From: an uncultured Alistipes sp. | GTDB lineage: Bacteria; Bacteroidota; Bacteroidia; Bacteroidales; UBA932 | DNA length: 64,000 bases | Direction of reading: 5' to 3' | Assembly: GCA_902388455.1 (NCBI GenBank) | Contig: CABMPD010000001.1 | Coordinates: 1 to 64,000 of the forward strand | Shown here: positions 16,855-24,802 of the stretch, piece by piece | Layout of the letters: each line of letters opens with the position of its first letter | Position numbering within the stretch: position 1 is the first letter of the stretch | The notes under the pieces: generated by a model | The model's input: only the letters and a program-made list of their open reading frames with translations | Database searches by the model: none | Told to the model about the DNA's origin: nothing | Program-made: the position numbers and the translations under genes

Positions 16855-19353
16855 ATGAACGACCTGATGGACAGACAGCTGGCCGCATGGCCGGAGGCGG
16901 CGCGGAGGTACCGTGACCTGCTGAATATAGAGACTAAGGAAATAGAACTCGGCGGGATGCCCGTCAGGGTGCAGTTCAACCCTGCGCGGGCCGTCTCGAC
17001 CCTGGCCTGCACCGACGCCGCCGCGATAGAAGCCCGGCCCTGCTTCCTGTGCCGGGACAACCGTCCGGCGCATCAGGAGGCCCTGCCCTTCGAAGGCTGC
17101 GACGGCCGCCGCCACGAGGTGCTGGTCAATCCCTTCCCCATTTTCCCCGAACACTACACCGTCCCGGCCGTGGAGCATACGCCCCAGCGCATAGCCGGCC
17201 GCTTCCCCGACATGCTGCGCCTGGCTGAGGCCTTCCCAGACATGGTGGTCTTCTACAACGGTCCGGAGAGCGGAGCCAGCGCCCCCGACCATTTCCATTT
17301 CCAGATGGGCTGCAAGGGGTTCCTGCCCGTCGAGACGCATTTTGACCGGCTGAGACCAGTGACAGTCATGCGTCCGGGCCGCGCAAGCATTGCCGTAACC
17401 TCGGGCTACATTCCCGGGCTGCCGGTTATTACCGCTCCGGACGAAGCTTCAGCGACCGCCGCATTCCTCCGGGTGCTCCGTTCCCTGCCCGTCAGTCCGG
17501 CCACCGGCGAGCCGCAGCTCAATATCCTCTGCTGGAGGGAGACGTCCGCTGACGGCGGCTCCAGGGCATTGTTCCGTATCCTCGTCATTCCGCGCAAGGC
17601 CCACCGCCCTTCCTGCTACTTCGCCCCGGAAGACAGGGCAGTGCGTATCAGTCCCGCCTCGGTCGACCTCGGAGGGGTGTTCATCGTCCCGGTGGAGGCG
17701 GATTTCCGCAGGGTCAATGCACAGGTGCTCAGGGATATCATCGAGGAAACCGTCGATACTTCCTGGCAGCCGGTCATCGATGTGGGGCTGCTCACCGCCC
17801 CTCAGCTGCGGGTCAGGTTCAATCAGCCGTTCACAGGTCCGGACTCCCGGAAAGGGGGCATCTGCGGAGAACAGGCATTCACCCTCGCGGACGGGATGGT
17901 GGAATGGAACGGGAAACGCTATGGACGGCTCGAATTCAGGCCTGAGGGCAACACTCCCGAAGAGGGGGATTCCCGGGGCTTCACCCTGCACAAGGTCAGG
18001 ATAGGGATCAATTTCCATTGGGAGCGGGAGGAGGATCAAATGTTCTCCGGCGGGCTGACCATTCTACCCTCGGAGGAGGGGCTTGTAGCCATAAACAGCG
18101 TGCTTACAGAGGATTATCTGCTGAGCGTAATCTCCTCGGAAATGAACGGAGACGCACCGGAGGAGTTCCTCAAGGCCCATGCCGTCATCTCGCGGTCGTG
18201 GCTGCTGGCACGGCCTACGCTCGGGGGCGGGGACAATGCTCACGGCTCTGAGGGATCGTGCCACTCCGCCGCCGCGAATGGAGACAATCCCGACAGCCAG
18301 GAATCCCCGGGGAACGGACATTCCGGGCAGGGAATTTCCGCACCGGGTTCCCTTGAGAATGACCGCATCATCCGCTGGTACGACCGGGAGGACCATTCGC
18401 TCTTCGATGTATGCGCCGACGACCATTGTCAGAGATACCAGGGGCTGCTCCGGGCCGGGAATGCCAATATCCGGCGGGCCATCGAGGCTACCCGCGGACT
18501 GGTGCTGACCGACGGGCCGGACGGGGCCATCTGCGACACCCGCTTCTCCAAATGCTGTGGGGGAGTCTCCGAGCGGTTCTCCGCCTGCTGGGCCGACGAG
18601 GACTACGCCTATCTGCAGCCCGTGCGGGACTATGCCTGCCTGCAGACCGACGAAGACAATGCCGCTGATGACGGCACGCCAGTCACCGTCGGCACTGTCG
18701 CAGCCGAAAGCACATGCTCCAAGCCCGGTTTCCCGGCAGCCAGTCCTACACATAGAAACACCGTCGGCATTATCCCGGATCTCTCCGACGAACAGACTGC
18801 CCGCGAGTGGATATTGTCCTCGCCCGAAGCCTTCTGCAACACCTCCGACCCGGCCCTGCTCTCCACCATCCTGAACTCCTACGACCAGGAGACCGCCGAT
18901 TTCTACCGCTGGAGAGTCGAATACTCCCAGGTGGAACTGAGCGACCTGCTCCGCCGCCGATCCGGCATTGACTTCGGTTCAGTGCTGGAACTCAGGCCGC
19001 TGCGCCGAGGGGCATCCGGACGCATCATCGAGCTGCTCATCCGGGGTACGCTGCGGACCGTCACCGTCGGCAAGGAACTCGAGATACGCCGATGGCTGTC
19101 CGAGTCGCACCTGTACAGCTCGGCCTTTGTCGTGGATACCGTCTACGCCGAGCCTGCTTCTGACGGCCAGGACATTCGACCCGACATAAACGCTCCGGCC
19201 ATTCCGACCGGATTCATCCTCCACGGTGCCGGATGGGGACACGGCGTAGGACTGTGCCAGATCGGAGCCGCCGCCATGAGCGCCCGCGGCTGCACATTCG
19301 ACCGCATCCTCGCCCACTACTTCCGCGGCTCCTGCCTCACCCGCCTCTATTGA
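16855..19353 (+). CDS. DUF4922 (HIT/GalT-like) - SpoIID/LytB fusion protein
   Basis: An 832-residue two-domain protein without a signal peptide. The N-terminal part (about 1-330) is DUF4922, a relative of GDP-galactose phosphorylase/GalT-type nucleotidyltransferases, with CFLC at 63-66 and the histidine-triad motif HFHFQ at 146-150 inside SGASAPDH. From about 385 it is a SpoIID/LytB domain, the lytic transglycosylase fold that cuts glycan strands stripped of peptides: SSEMN (about 427-431, Glu the likely catalytic residue), ISRSWLL, DTRFSKCCGG and GWGHGVGLCQIGAAAM (about 793-808). Two low-complexity inserts (about 455-505 and 600-645) interrupt it. Known SpoIID enzymes act outside the membrane, whereas this protein appears cytoplasmic. 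A role in salvage of imported muropeptide sugars is inferred. Confidence 0.8.
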   Translation: MNDLMDRQLAAWPEAARRYRDLLNIETKEIELGGMPVRVQFNPARAVSTLACTDAAAIEARPCFLCRDNRPAHQEALPFEGCDGRRHEVLVNPFPIFPEHYTVPAVEHTPQRIAGRFPDMLRLAEAFPDMVVFYNGPESGASAPDHFHFQMGCKGFLPVETHFDRLRPVTVMRPGRASIAVTSGYIPGLPVITAPDEASATAAFLRVLRSLPVSPATGEPQLNILCWRETSADGGSRALFRILVIPRKAHRPSCYFAPEDRAVRISPASVDLGGVFIVPVEADFRRVNAQVLRDIIEETVDTSWQPVIDVGLLTAPQLRVRFNQPFTGPDSRKGGICGEQAFTLADGMVEWNGKRYGRLEFRPEGNTPEEGDSRGFTLHKVRIGINFHWEREEDQMFSGGLTILPSEEGLVAINSVLTEDYLLSVISSEMNGDAPEEFLKAHAVISRSWLLARPTLGGGDNAHGSEGSCHSAAANGDNPDSQESPGNGHSGQGISAPGSLENDRIIRWYDREDHSLFDVCADDHCQRYQGLLRAGNANIRRAIEATRGLVLTDGPDGAICDTRFSKCCGGVSERFSACWADEDYAYLQPVRDYACLQTDEDNAADDGTPVTVGTVAAESTCSKPGFPAASPTHRNTVGIIPDLSDEQTAREWILSSPEAFCNTSDPALLSTILNSYDQETADFYRWRVEYSQVELSDLLRRRSGIDFGSVLELRPLRRGASGRIIELLIRGTLRTVTVGKELEIRRWLSESHLYSSAFVVDTVYAEPASDGQDIRPDINAPAIPTGFILHGAGWGHGVGLCQIGAAAMSARGCTFDRILAHYFRGSCLTRLY

Positions 19354-19430
19354 CCCACTCCACTGCCCTGCCCTCCCTGTCCTGTCCTGCTATACCTTGT
19401 CCTGCCCTACTCTACCTCGCCGTCCTCCTC

Positions 19431-19448
19431 CCACCTTCCGAAGGCGGG
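19431..19448. repeat. CCTTC-N-GAAGG palindrome, copy 1
   Basis: CCACCTTC, C, GAAGGCGGG. Arms of 8 bases with one imperfect pair. Intergenic, in a convergent region. Confidence 0.7.
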
Positions 19449-19470
19449 CAATTTCCGGCCGTTTCCGTCT

Positions 19471-19487
19471 CACCTTCCGAAGGCGGG
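19471..19487. repeat. CCTTC-N-GAAGG palindrome, copy 2
   Basis: CACCTTCCGAAGGCGGG, same sequence as copy 1 and 40 bases after it. Confidence 0.7.
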
Positions 19488-19700
19488 CAGCAGCATGGAC
19501 TGAGCAACGGTAAGCAGAGAAGCGGCCTAATTTTACAACGGATTGGAATACTGACACATAGAGATACAACGAGTGCTTTTCGGCCATATCCGCACCTGCC
19601 AAAAGCACACGTTTAACTGTAAGTAATTGATCCTAGAGCGCATACGATTCAACCCTGCTCCAGTACTTACCGTTACTTCGCGCGACTGCACATTCCTTCC

Positions 19701-19719
19701 CACTCCTTCCGAAGGAGTG
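19701..19719. repeat. CCTTC-N-GAAGG palindrome, copy 3
   Basis: CACTCCTTC, C, GAAGGAGTG: perfect 9-base arms around one base. Located just past the stop of the BF3164-type lipoprotein gene. Confidence 0.7.
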
Positions 19720-19729
19720 ACCTTCATAT

Positions 19730-20869
19730 TTACCTCAGACTGTATTTGAAGAAGGGATATTCACTCACGTTAGAGAGGAAGTAAAGAGTGCCGCTGTCCT
19801 CGTCCACGGAGATGAAGCCCCAGTTGTCGAGGCGGTAACGGCGGACCGGATTGCCGTTCCAGTCGAACTGCTCCACGTAGATGTAGTAGATGTCCTTATT
19901 CTGCTCCCTGACCACATCCACCGGTGTGCGGCCGCTGTAGAGCAGCCAGACATAGCGGTGTCCGGCGTAGAGCTTCCAGTAGTGGGTAACATTGCTGTCC
20001 ATCCCGACCCCCTCGGTCTCTCCCTCCTCCGTCGAACGGAAATCGACAGACCTCATATTTCCGTCAAAGTCGCAGAAGACCACCCGCTTCGCGTATTTAA
20101 ACGCCCAGACGGCCCTTTCATACTGGAAGTTCACTCCGAGCGAACCGATATTCATGGTGCTGCCGGCGGAATATTTGCCCAGGCGGACATCTGCCAGCTT
20201 CCTGACTGTCTGCTCAGGAGCCGCGGCGGTGTCGCTTCCGTCGTAAAGATATATCGCAGAACGGTATGCAAAGGCTATATGCCCGTCATCCTCAGCCGCC
20301 ACCCCTCTGGTATACGAGAAATCGGCCAGGTACTGACCGGGAATCCGGTGGTTGAGCTGCTCTAAGGTTCCGTCCGTCCTCACCTTGTACATTTTACGAT
20401 AATCCCTCGACTCATCCATGACCAATGCCATATAGCCGGGTGCCTCGTAAGGCCAGATATCCGGGGAGATAAACTCCATCGGTCCGCGCCCCCTGTTTCC
20501 GGACACCCCTCTGAGTTCCAGGCCGGGCAGCGAATACATCCTGAACGGACGGTCATCCCTGCAGCAGACCAGCATGAGCGAATCCTTGACAATCATTGTG
20601 GACACTCCCACCTGAAATATCTCATCCCTCTTGACGGTATCGCCTTTAAGCGCTATTTCCTCGCCGAAGACATCGTCTTTCAGGCGCACCTCTCCGGGTA
20701 CGAGCGGAGCAATGGTGTCTGGGACGGCTGCGGCCTGAGCCTGGGCCACGTCCGCACTGCTGCTGTCCTGCTGATTTTTCCCGGAGCCGCCTCTGTTTCC
20801 GCATGATACGGCTGCTGTTGCGGCAAAAGCGGCAAGGGCAAGGGCTGCAAATATCTGATATCGTTTCAT
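19730..20869 (-). CDS. BF3164-type beta-propeller lipoprotein
   Basis: A 379-residue lipoprotein with lipobox ending at C23 (AAVSC) and a Gly/Ser/Asp-rich linker to about residue 50. The mature part fits the BF3164 / TolB-like six-bladed propeller family common in Bacteroidales: GNRGRGPMEF (about 125-134), followed by repeated strand blocks such as YMALVMDES, YLYDGSD and KYVWLL-like segments, and a C-terminal GTLYFLSNVSEYPFFKYSL. Function of the family is unknown. It is divergent from the AmpG-like permease, with 115 bases between the two start codons. Confidence 0.75.
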   Translation of the reverse strand: MKRYQIFAALALAAFAATAAVSCGNRGGSGKNQQDSSSADVAQAQAAAVPDTIAPLVPGEVRLKDDVFGEEIALKGDTVKRDEIFQVGVSTMIVKDSLMLVCCRDDRPFRMYSLPGLELRGVSGNRGRGPMEFISPDIWPYEAPGYMALVMDESRDYRKMYKVRTDGTLEQLNHRIPGQYLADFSYTRGVAAEDDGHIAFAYRSAIYLYDGSDTAAAPEQTVRKLADVRLGKYSAGSTMNIGSLGVNFQYERAVWAFKYAKRVVFCDFDGNMRSVDFRSTEEGETEGVGMDSNVTHYWKLYAGHRYVWLLYSGRTPVDVVREQNKDIYYIYVEQFDWNGNPVRRYRLDNWGFISVDEDSGTLYFLSNVSEYPFFKYSLR

Positions 20870-20890
20870 AACCTTGAATTTTTAGTTTTG

Positions 20891-20898
20891 CAAATATA
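20891..20898 (-). promoter_or_regulatory. -7 box TATATTTG for the BF3164-type gene
   Basis: Minus-strand TATATTTG, exact TAnnTTTG match, ending 21 nt before the ATG at 20869. Confidence 0.5.
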
Positions 20899-20908
20899 AA
20901 AAATTTTT

Positions 20909-20952
20909 TCCCGCAACGGCACCGAATCGCAGGTTTTGCTGCCGTTGTGGAA
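20909..20952. repeat. 45-bp hairpin repeat with CCACAACGGCA arms, copy C
   Basis: In reverse complement this matches the two copies at 32.1-32.3 kb: TCCACAACGGCAG, a short centre with GCGATTCG, and TGCCGTTGCGG. The inverted arms CCRCAACGGCA/TGCCGTTGYGG would form an 11-bp stem. It occupies the divergent promoter region between the BF3164-type lipoprotein and the AmpG-like permease. Confidence 0.6.
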
Positions 20953-20972
20953 AGATGAGGCGGAAGTTTATG

Positions 20973-20980
20973 TATCTTTA
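20973..20980 (+). promoter_or_regulatory. -7 box TATCTTTA directly before the permease start
   Basis: TATCTTTA differs from TAnnTTTG at the last base and ends 4 nt before the ATG at 20985, which favours this ATG over the in-frame ATG at 20955 and implies a leaderless transcript. Confidence 0.4.
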
Positions 20981-20984
20981 CGGC

Positions 20985-22442
20985 ATGAAAAGCAAGAGAA
21001 TACCGCCGATGGCGTGGATCCCGACCCTGTATGTGGCGGAAGGGCTGCCGTACGTGGCAGTAAACACGCTGTCGGTCATCATGTACAAAAATCTCGGGAT
21101 GTCCAACACCGATATCGCCTTCTATACCGGCTGGCTGTATCTGCCGTGGGTCATCAAGCCGTTCTGGAGCCCGTTTGTGGACATCATCAGGACCAAGCGG
21201 TGGTGGACGGTGACGACGCAGTTCATTATCGGGGCGGCGTTTGCGGCCATCGCACTGACCCTGCCGCTGGACAGTTACGTTGTGCTGTCACTGGCGGTGT
21301 TCTGGCTGATCGGATTTGCCTCGGCTACGCACGACATAGCGGCGGACGGATACTACATGCTGGCGCTGGACTCCTCGGACCAGTCGCTGTACGTGGGGAT
21401 ACGCAGCGCGTTCTACCGGTTAGCGACCATCATCGGGCAAGGCGGAGTCGTGATGGCGGCCGGATGGATGGAGACGGCTTTCGGGAATGTACCCCGGGCT
21501 TGGGCAGTGACCTTCCTGATACTCTCGGCACTGTTCCTGCTCATCGCATTTTACCATTCGCGGATACTGCCCCGGCCGACGGCGGACAGGCCCTCGGGAG
21601 CAATGCCGACAAGGGACGACATAGATGCGTGCTCCCTCAGGGACTCGAACCTTGAATCTGGTTCTGACGTAGCGCCAACAGGACTCAAACCCGCTCCGGC
21701 AGTTCCCTCCGAAGAGGACCGCGGGTTCGGTCCCCAAGCGGACTCCGGCCCCATTACAAGCCACAGCACCACCCGCATCCTCCGCGAGTTCGTCGGCACC
21801 TTCGGCTCATTTTTCCGAAAAAAGCACGTCTGGATCGCCGTCACCTTCATTCTCCTGTACCGCTTCCCCGAAGCCCAGCTCGTGAAGATGATCAACCCCT
21901 TCCTGCTCGACCCCGCAACCGAAGGCGGCCTCGGCCTGAGCACCGCCCAGGTAGGTCTGGTCTACGGCACGATAGGCATTATCGGCCTGACACTCGGCGG
22001 TATCCTCGGCGGCGTGCTCGTGTCACGGTACGGACTCAAACGCTGTCTCTGGCCCATGGCCCTGGCACTCACCCTGCCCTGCGGCGTATTCTGCTGGATG
22101 AGCATGGCTCAGCCCGACCCGTCCTCCATGCTGAACCTGATCCTTATCAACGCCTGCGTCTTCATCGAGCAGTTCGGCTACGGCGTCGGTTTCACCTCCT
22201 TCATGCTCTACATGATGTATTTCGCCGAAGGACCCAGCAAGACCTCCCATTACGCCATCTGCACCGCATTCATGGCTCTCGGCATGATGATACCGGGCAT
22301 GTTCGCGGGCGCCCTGCAGGAATGGATGGGTTACGTCGGCTTCTTCTGGTGGATCATGGGCTGCTGCCTCGTCACCCTTGCCGTCACCGCACTCATCAAG
22401 GTCGACCCTTCCTTCGGCCTCAAGCACAATGGTAAACAGTAA
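20985..22442 (+). CDS. AmpG-like MFS permease
   Basis: Twelve-helix major facilitator of the AmpG type, which in other bacteria imports GlcNAc-anhydroMurNAc muropeptides. Typical features are the N-terminal WIPTLYVAEGLPY (about 11-23), GWLYLPWVIKPFWSPFVD (about 51-68), and DIAADGYYM in the central N-half. The ATG at 20985 is chosen because it directly follows a -7-like box; an upstream in-frame ATG lies at 20955. The central cytoplasmic loop is unusually long and contains residues encoded by a tRNA-T-arm-like direct repeat (21638-21691). A NamZ-type muramidase gene lies 2.4 kb downstream on the same strand, which supports a peptidoglycan-salvage role. Substrate is inferred. Confidence 0.75.
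   Translation: MKSKRIPPMAWIPTLYVAEGLPYVAVNTLSVIMYKNLGMSNTDIAFYTGWLYLPWVIKPFWSPFVDIIRTKRWWTVTTQFIIGAAFAAIALTLPLDSYVVLSLAVFWLIGFASATHDIAADGYYMLALDSSDQSLYVGIRSAFYRLATIIGQGGVVMAAGWMETAFGNVPRAWAVTFLILSALFLLIAFYHSRILPRPTADRPSGAMPTRDDIDACSLRDSNLESGSDVAPTGLKPAPAVPSEEDRGFGPQADSGPITSHSTTRILREFVGTFGSFFRKKHVWIAVTFILLYRFPEAQLVKMINPFLLDPATEGGLGLSTAQVGLVYGTIGIIGLTLGGILGGVLVSRYGLKRCLWPMALALTLPCGVFCWMSMAQPDPSSMLNLILINACVFIEQFGYGVGFTSFMLYMMYFAEGPSKTSHYAICTAFMALGMMIPGMFAGALQEWMGYVGFFWWIMGCCLVTLAVTALIKVDPSFGLKHNGKQ
21638..21692. repeat. tRNA T-arm-like direct repeat inside the permease loop
   Basis: CAGGGACTCGAACC (21638-21651) recurs imperfectly as ACAGGACTCAAACC (21678-21691). On the minus strand these read GGTTCGAGTCCCTG and GGTTTGAGTCCTGT, which resemble tRNA T-arms. 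Each is followed by acceptor-like bases, but no D- or anticodon arm can be found. The repeat is read in frame by the permease gene. Confidence 0.4.
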
Positions 22443-22465
22443 TGTGAAATAGTTCACTTCTTCCG

Positions 22466-22524
22466 CACACCTTCGGAAGGTGGGATGAAAATGCGGGGAA
22501 TCTACTCACCTTCCGAAGGTGGGA
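22466..22524. repeat. Palindrome pair, first copy of a 117-bp-period duplication
   Basis: Contains CACCTTCGGAAGGTGGG (22468-22484) and CACCTTCCGAAGGTGGG (22507-22523) with GCGGGGAATCTACT between. The whole block recurs 117 bases downstream with about six mismatches. Located between the permease stop and the antiporter start. Confidence 0.7.
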
Positions 22525-22582
22525 TGAGGATCAGGCAAGGGAAAGCAGGGCCACAGACGCTGTAGGGCAATTCAGGCAAATG

Positions 22583-22641
22583 CACACCTTCCGAAGGTGG
22601 GCAGAAAACGCGGGGAATCTACTCACCTTACGAAGGTGGAA
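22583..22641. repeat. Palindrome pair, second copy
   Basis: CACCTTCCGAAGGTGGG (22585-22601) and CACCTTACGAAGGTGG (22624-22639), again separated by GCGGGGAATCTACT. The 296-base gap 22443-22739 holds nothing else that I recognise apart from the promoter of the next gene. Confidence 0.7.
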
Positions 22642-22727
22642 GGAAGTTACAGGGAAATGGCATCACGCCCAGAGCCAAAACAGAAAAGCGCATCGCCGGA
22701 AAAGCACCGCCGGAAAAGATTTTTTCT

Positions 22728-22735
22728 TAAATTCG
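22728..22735 (+). promoter_or_regulatory. -7 box TAAATTCG directly before the antiporter start
   Basis: One mismatch to TAnnTTTG and identical to the box of the GH92 gene. Ends 4 nt before the ATG at 22740, implying a leaderless mRNA. Confidence 0.45.
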
Positions 22736-22739
22736 CAGA

Positions 22740-24773
22740 ATGAACTGGAGTGAACTGAGCCTGCCCATAACCGATCCCACGTGGATATTCCTGATCGTAC
22801 TGCTGATCATCATGTTCGCCCCGCTGCTGTTCAACCGGCTGCGGATACCGAACATCATCGGGATGATCCTGGCCGGCGTGCTCATCGGCGAGCACGGACT
22901 CAACCTGCTGGCCCGCGACAGCAGCTTTGAGCTTTTCGGCAACGTCGGCCTGTACTACATCATGCTCCTGGCCGGCCTGGACATCAACATGGAGGACTTC
23001 AAGCACAACCGCAAAAAAGCCGCCGTCCTGGGCCTGCTCACATTCTCCATACCGATCATACTCGGACTTATAGTCAACACTTCCCTGCTCAAGTACAGCC
23101 TCGCCACCTCCATACTTCTGGCCAGCATGTACGCCTCCTACACCCTCATTTCTTACCCGATAGTCCTCCGCCTCGGAGTCTCCCGCGAGAGGAGCGTGAG
23201 CATAGCCGTAGGAGCCACAGCCGTCACTGACACCATGACCCTGCTGGTACTGGCCGTCATGAGCGGCATCTTCGAGGGAAGCACCGAAGGATCGTTCTGG
23301 ATAGTCATGGCGTTCAAGGTGATAATGGTAGGTGCCGTCATCATCTACTCCTTCCCGAGAATAGCGCGATGGTTCTTCCGCAAGTACGACGACACCGTCA
23401 TGCAGTTCATCTTCGTGATGGTCCTGCTATTCGCAGCAGCCGGGCTGATGGAAGTGGCCGGACTGGAGGGCATCCTCGGAGCCTTCCTCACCGGCATCCT
23501 GCTCAACCGCCTGATTCCGTCCATTTCCCCCCTCAAGAGCCATCTCGAGTTCGTGGGCAACGCCCTCTTCATCCCGTTCTTCCTCATCGGAGTGGGCATG
23601 CTCATCAACCTCAACGTGATATTCGGACACTGGGGCGCGATCAAGGTAGCACTGGTCATGACCGCCACCGCCCTGACCGGCAAATGGATTGCCAGCCTCC
23701 TGACCCAGAAGGTCTTCCGCATGGCCGCCACCGAGCGCCGCCTGATGTTCGGCCTCACCACCTCCCAGGCAGCCGCCACCCTCGCCGCAGCCCTCATCGG
23801 CTACGAGATCATCCTCCCCGACGGGAGCCGCCTCCTGAACGAGGACATCCTCAACGGCACCATTCTCCTGATTCTATTCACCTGCATCGTCAGTTCCCTG
23901 ACCACCGACCGCACCGCCCGCAAGATAGCAATGGAGGAGCCCGTCATCGACCGCGACCCCGACAGCCGGCCAGAGAAGATTCTCATTCCGCTGGCCAACC
24001 CCGATACCGTCAAGGACCTGGTCTGCCTTTCGATGGCCGTGCGCGACCCGCACCTAAGCGACAACCTCTACGCCCTGAGCATCCTCTACGATACCGACAA
24101 CTCCAAGGCCGTGAGCACCGCCTCCCGCAACCTGGACAACGCCGCCAGGATAGCCGCCTCCGCCCACGTGGACCTCAAGAAACTCAGCCGCTACGACCTC
24201 AACATCGCCTCGGGCATCATCCATACCGTCAAGGAGCAGGAGATCACCAGCCTCCTCATCGGCCTGAGAAGGGACGCCGACAGCCCGATTCTCGGCAACC
24301 TGGCCCTCAACCTCCTCAAGAGCCTTTCCTGCGAAGTACTCCTATCCCGCCTCATGGTCCCCATCAACACCCTGAGCCAGATAGTGGTGGCAGTCCCGCC
24401 CAAAGCCGAGTACGAAGCCGGATTCAGCCGCTGGGTGGAGCACCTATGCCGCCTGAGCACCTCCCTGGAGCGCCCCCTGCATTTCCACGCCCCCCAGGAG
24501 ACCATTGTCATACTGCAGAAACTCCTCGAGGAGAACAGCCACCGCCTGGAAGCCCTCTATGCCCCCATGGAGGACTACAGCAACCTGACCGCCCTCGCCT
24601 CCGAGCTTGACGACGACAGCCTGCTGACAGTAATCAGCTCCAGGCCCGGCTCCATCTCCCACGACAGCTCTTTCGAGAAGCTGCCCCGCCTACTCGGCCG
24701 CGAGTTCACCAGCTGCAGCCTCATCCTCCTCTACCCCGAGAAATACGACGACTCCGGCCAGGCCCTCAGCTGA
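22740..24773 (+). CDS. CPA2-type cation:proton antiporter with UspA-like C-terminal domain
   Basis: A 677-residue inner-membrane antiporter. Residues about 10-390 form a Na+/H+ exchanger (CPA2) domain of 12-13 helices: NRLRIPNIIGMILAGVLIGE, YIMLLAGLDINM, ILLASMYASYTLISYPIVLR, and GVGMLINL. Residues about 415-670 form a soluble region like tandem universal-stress-protein domains (KILIPLANPDT, LLIGLRRD, ISSRPGS), probably nucleotide-binding and regulatory. The exchanged ion (Na+ or K+) cannot be told. It lies between the AmpG-like permease and NamZ on the same strand; the gap to NamZ is only 29 nt. Confidence 0.85.
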   Translation: MNWSELSLPITDPTWIFLIVLLIIMFAPLLFNRLRIPNIIGMILAGVLIGEHGLNLLARDSSFELFGNVGLYYIMLLAGLDINMEDFKHNRKKAAVLGLLTFSIPIILGLIVNTSLLKYSLATSILLASMYASYTLISYPIVLRLGVSRERSVSIAVGATAVTDTMTLLVLAVMSGIFEGSTEGSFWIVMAFKVIMVGAVIIYSFPRIARWFFRKYDDTVMQFIFVMVLLFAAAGLMEVAGLEGILGAFLTGILLNRLIPSISPLKSHLEFVGNALFIPFFLIGVGMLINLNVIFGHWGAIKVALVMTATALTGKWIASLLTQKVFRMAATERRLMFGLTTSQAAATLAAALIGYEIILPDGSRLLNEDILNGTILLILFTCIVSSLTTDRTARKIAMEEPVIDRDPDSRPEKILIPLANPDTVKDLVCLSMAVRDPHLSDNLYALSILYDTDNSKAVSTASRNLDNAARIAASAHVDLKKLSRYDLNIASGIIHTVKEQEITSLLIGLRRDADSPILGNLALNLLKSLSCEVLLSRLMVPINTLSQIVVAVPPKAEYEAGFSRWVEHLCRLSTSLERPLHFHAPQETIVILQKLLEENSHRLEALYAPMEDYSNLTALASELDDDSLLTVISSRPGSISHDSSFEKLPRLLGREFTSCSLILLYPEKYDDSGQALS

Positions 24774-24802
24774 CAGCCCGAGTCCAAAACACATTGTACG
24801 AT

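Larger units (their letters stand above)
19354..19729. other. Convergent intergenic region with repeats
   Basis: 376 bases between the 3' ends of the DUF4922-SpoIID and BF3164-type genes. It opens with a pyrimidine-rich CCTGT/CCTGC tract (about 19355-19430), then holds three copies of the CCTTC-N-GAAGG palindrome. Between them lies an inverted repeat of AACGGTAAG (19506-19514 and 19666-19674) that encloses about 150 bases. No credible gene is seen. Confidence 0.6.

Noticed and set aside
21630..21700. A tRNA gene on the minus strand
   Set aside because: T-arm-like segments are present, but no D-arm, anticodon arm or complete acceptor pairing could be assembled, and the region is inside a conserved permease gene.
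22466..22641. Regular short repeats resembling a CRISPR array
   Set aside because: The repeats are short palindromes with unequal spacing and repeated spacers, and no cas gene is present.
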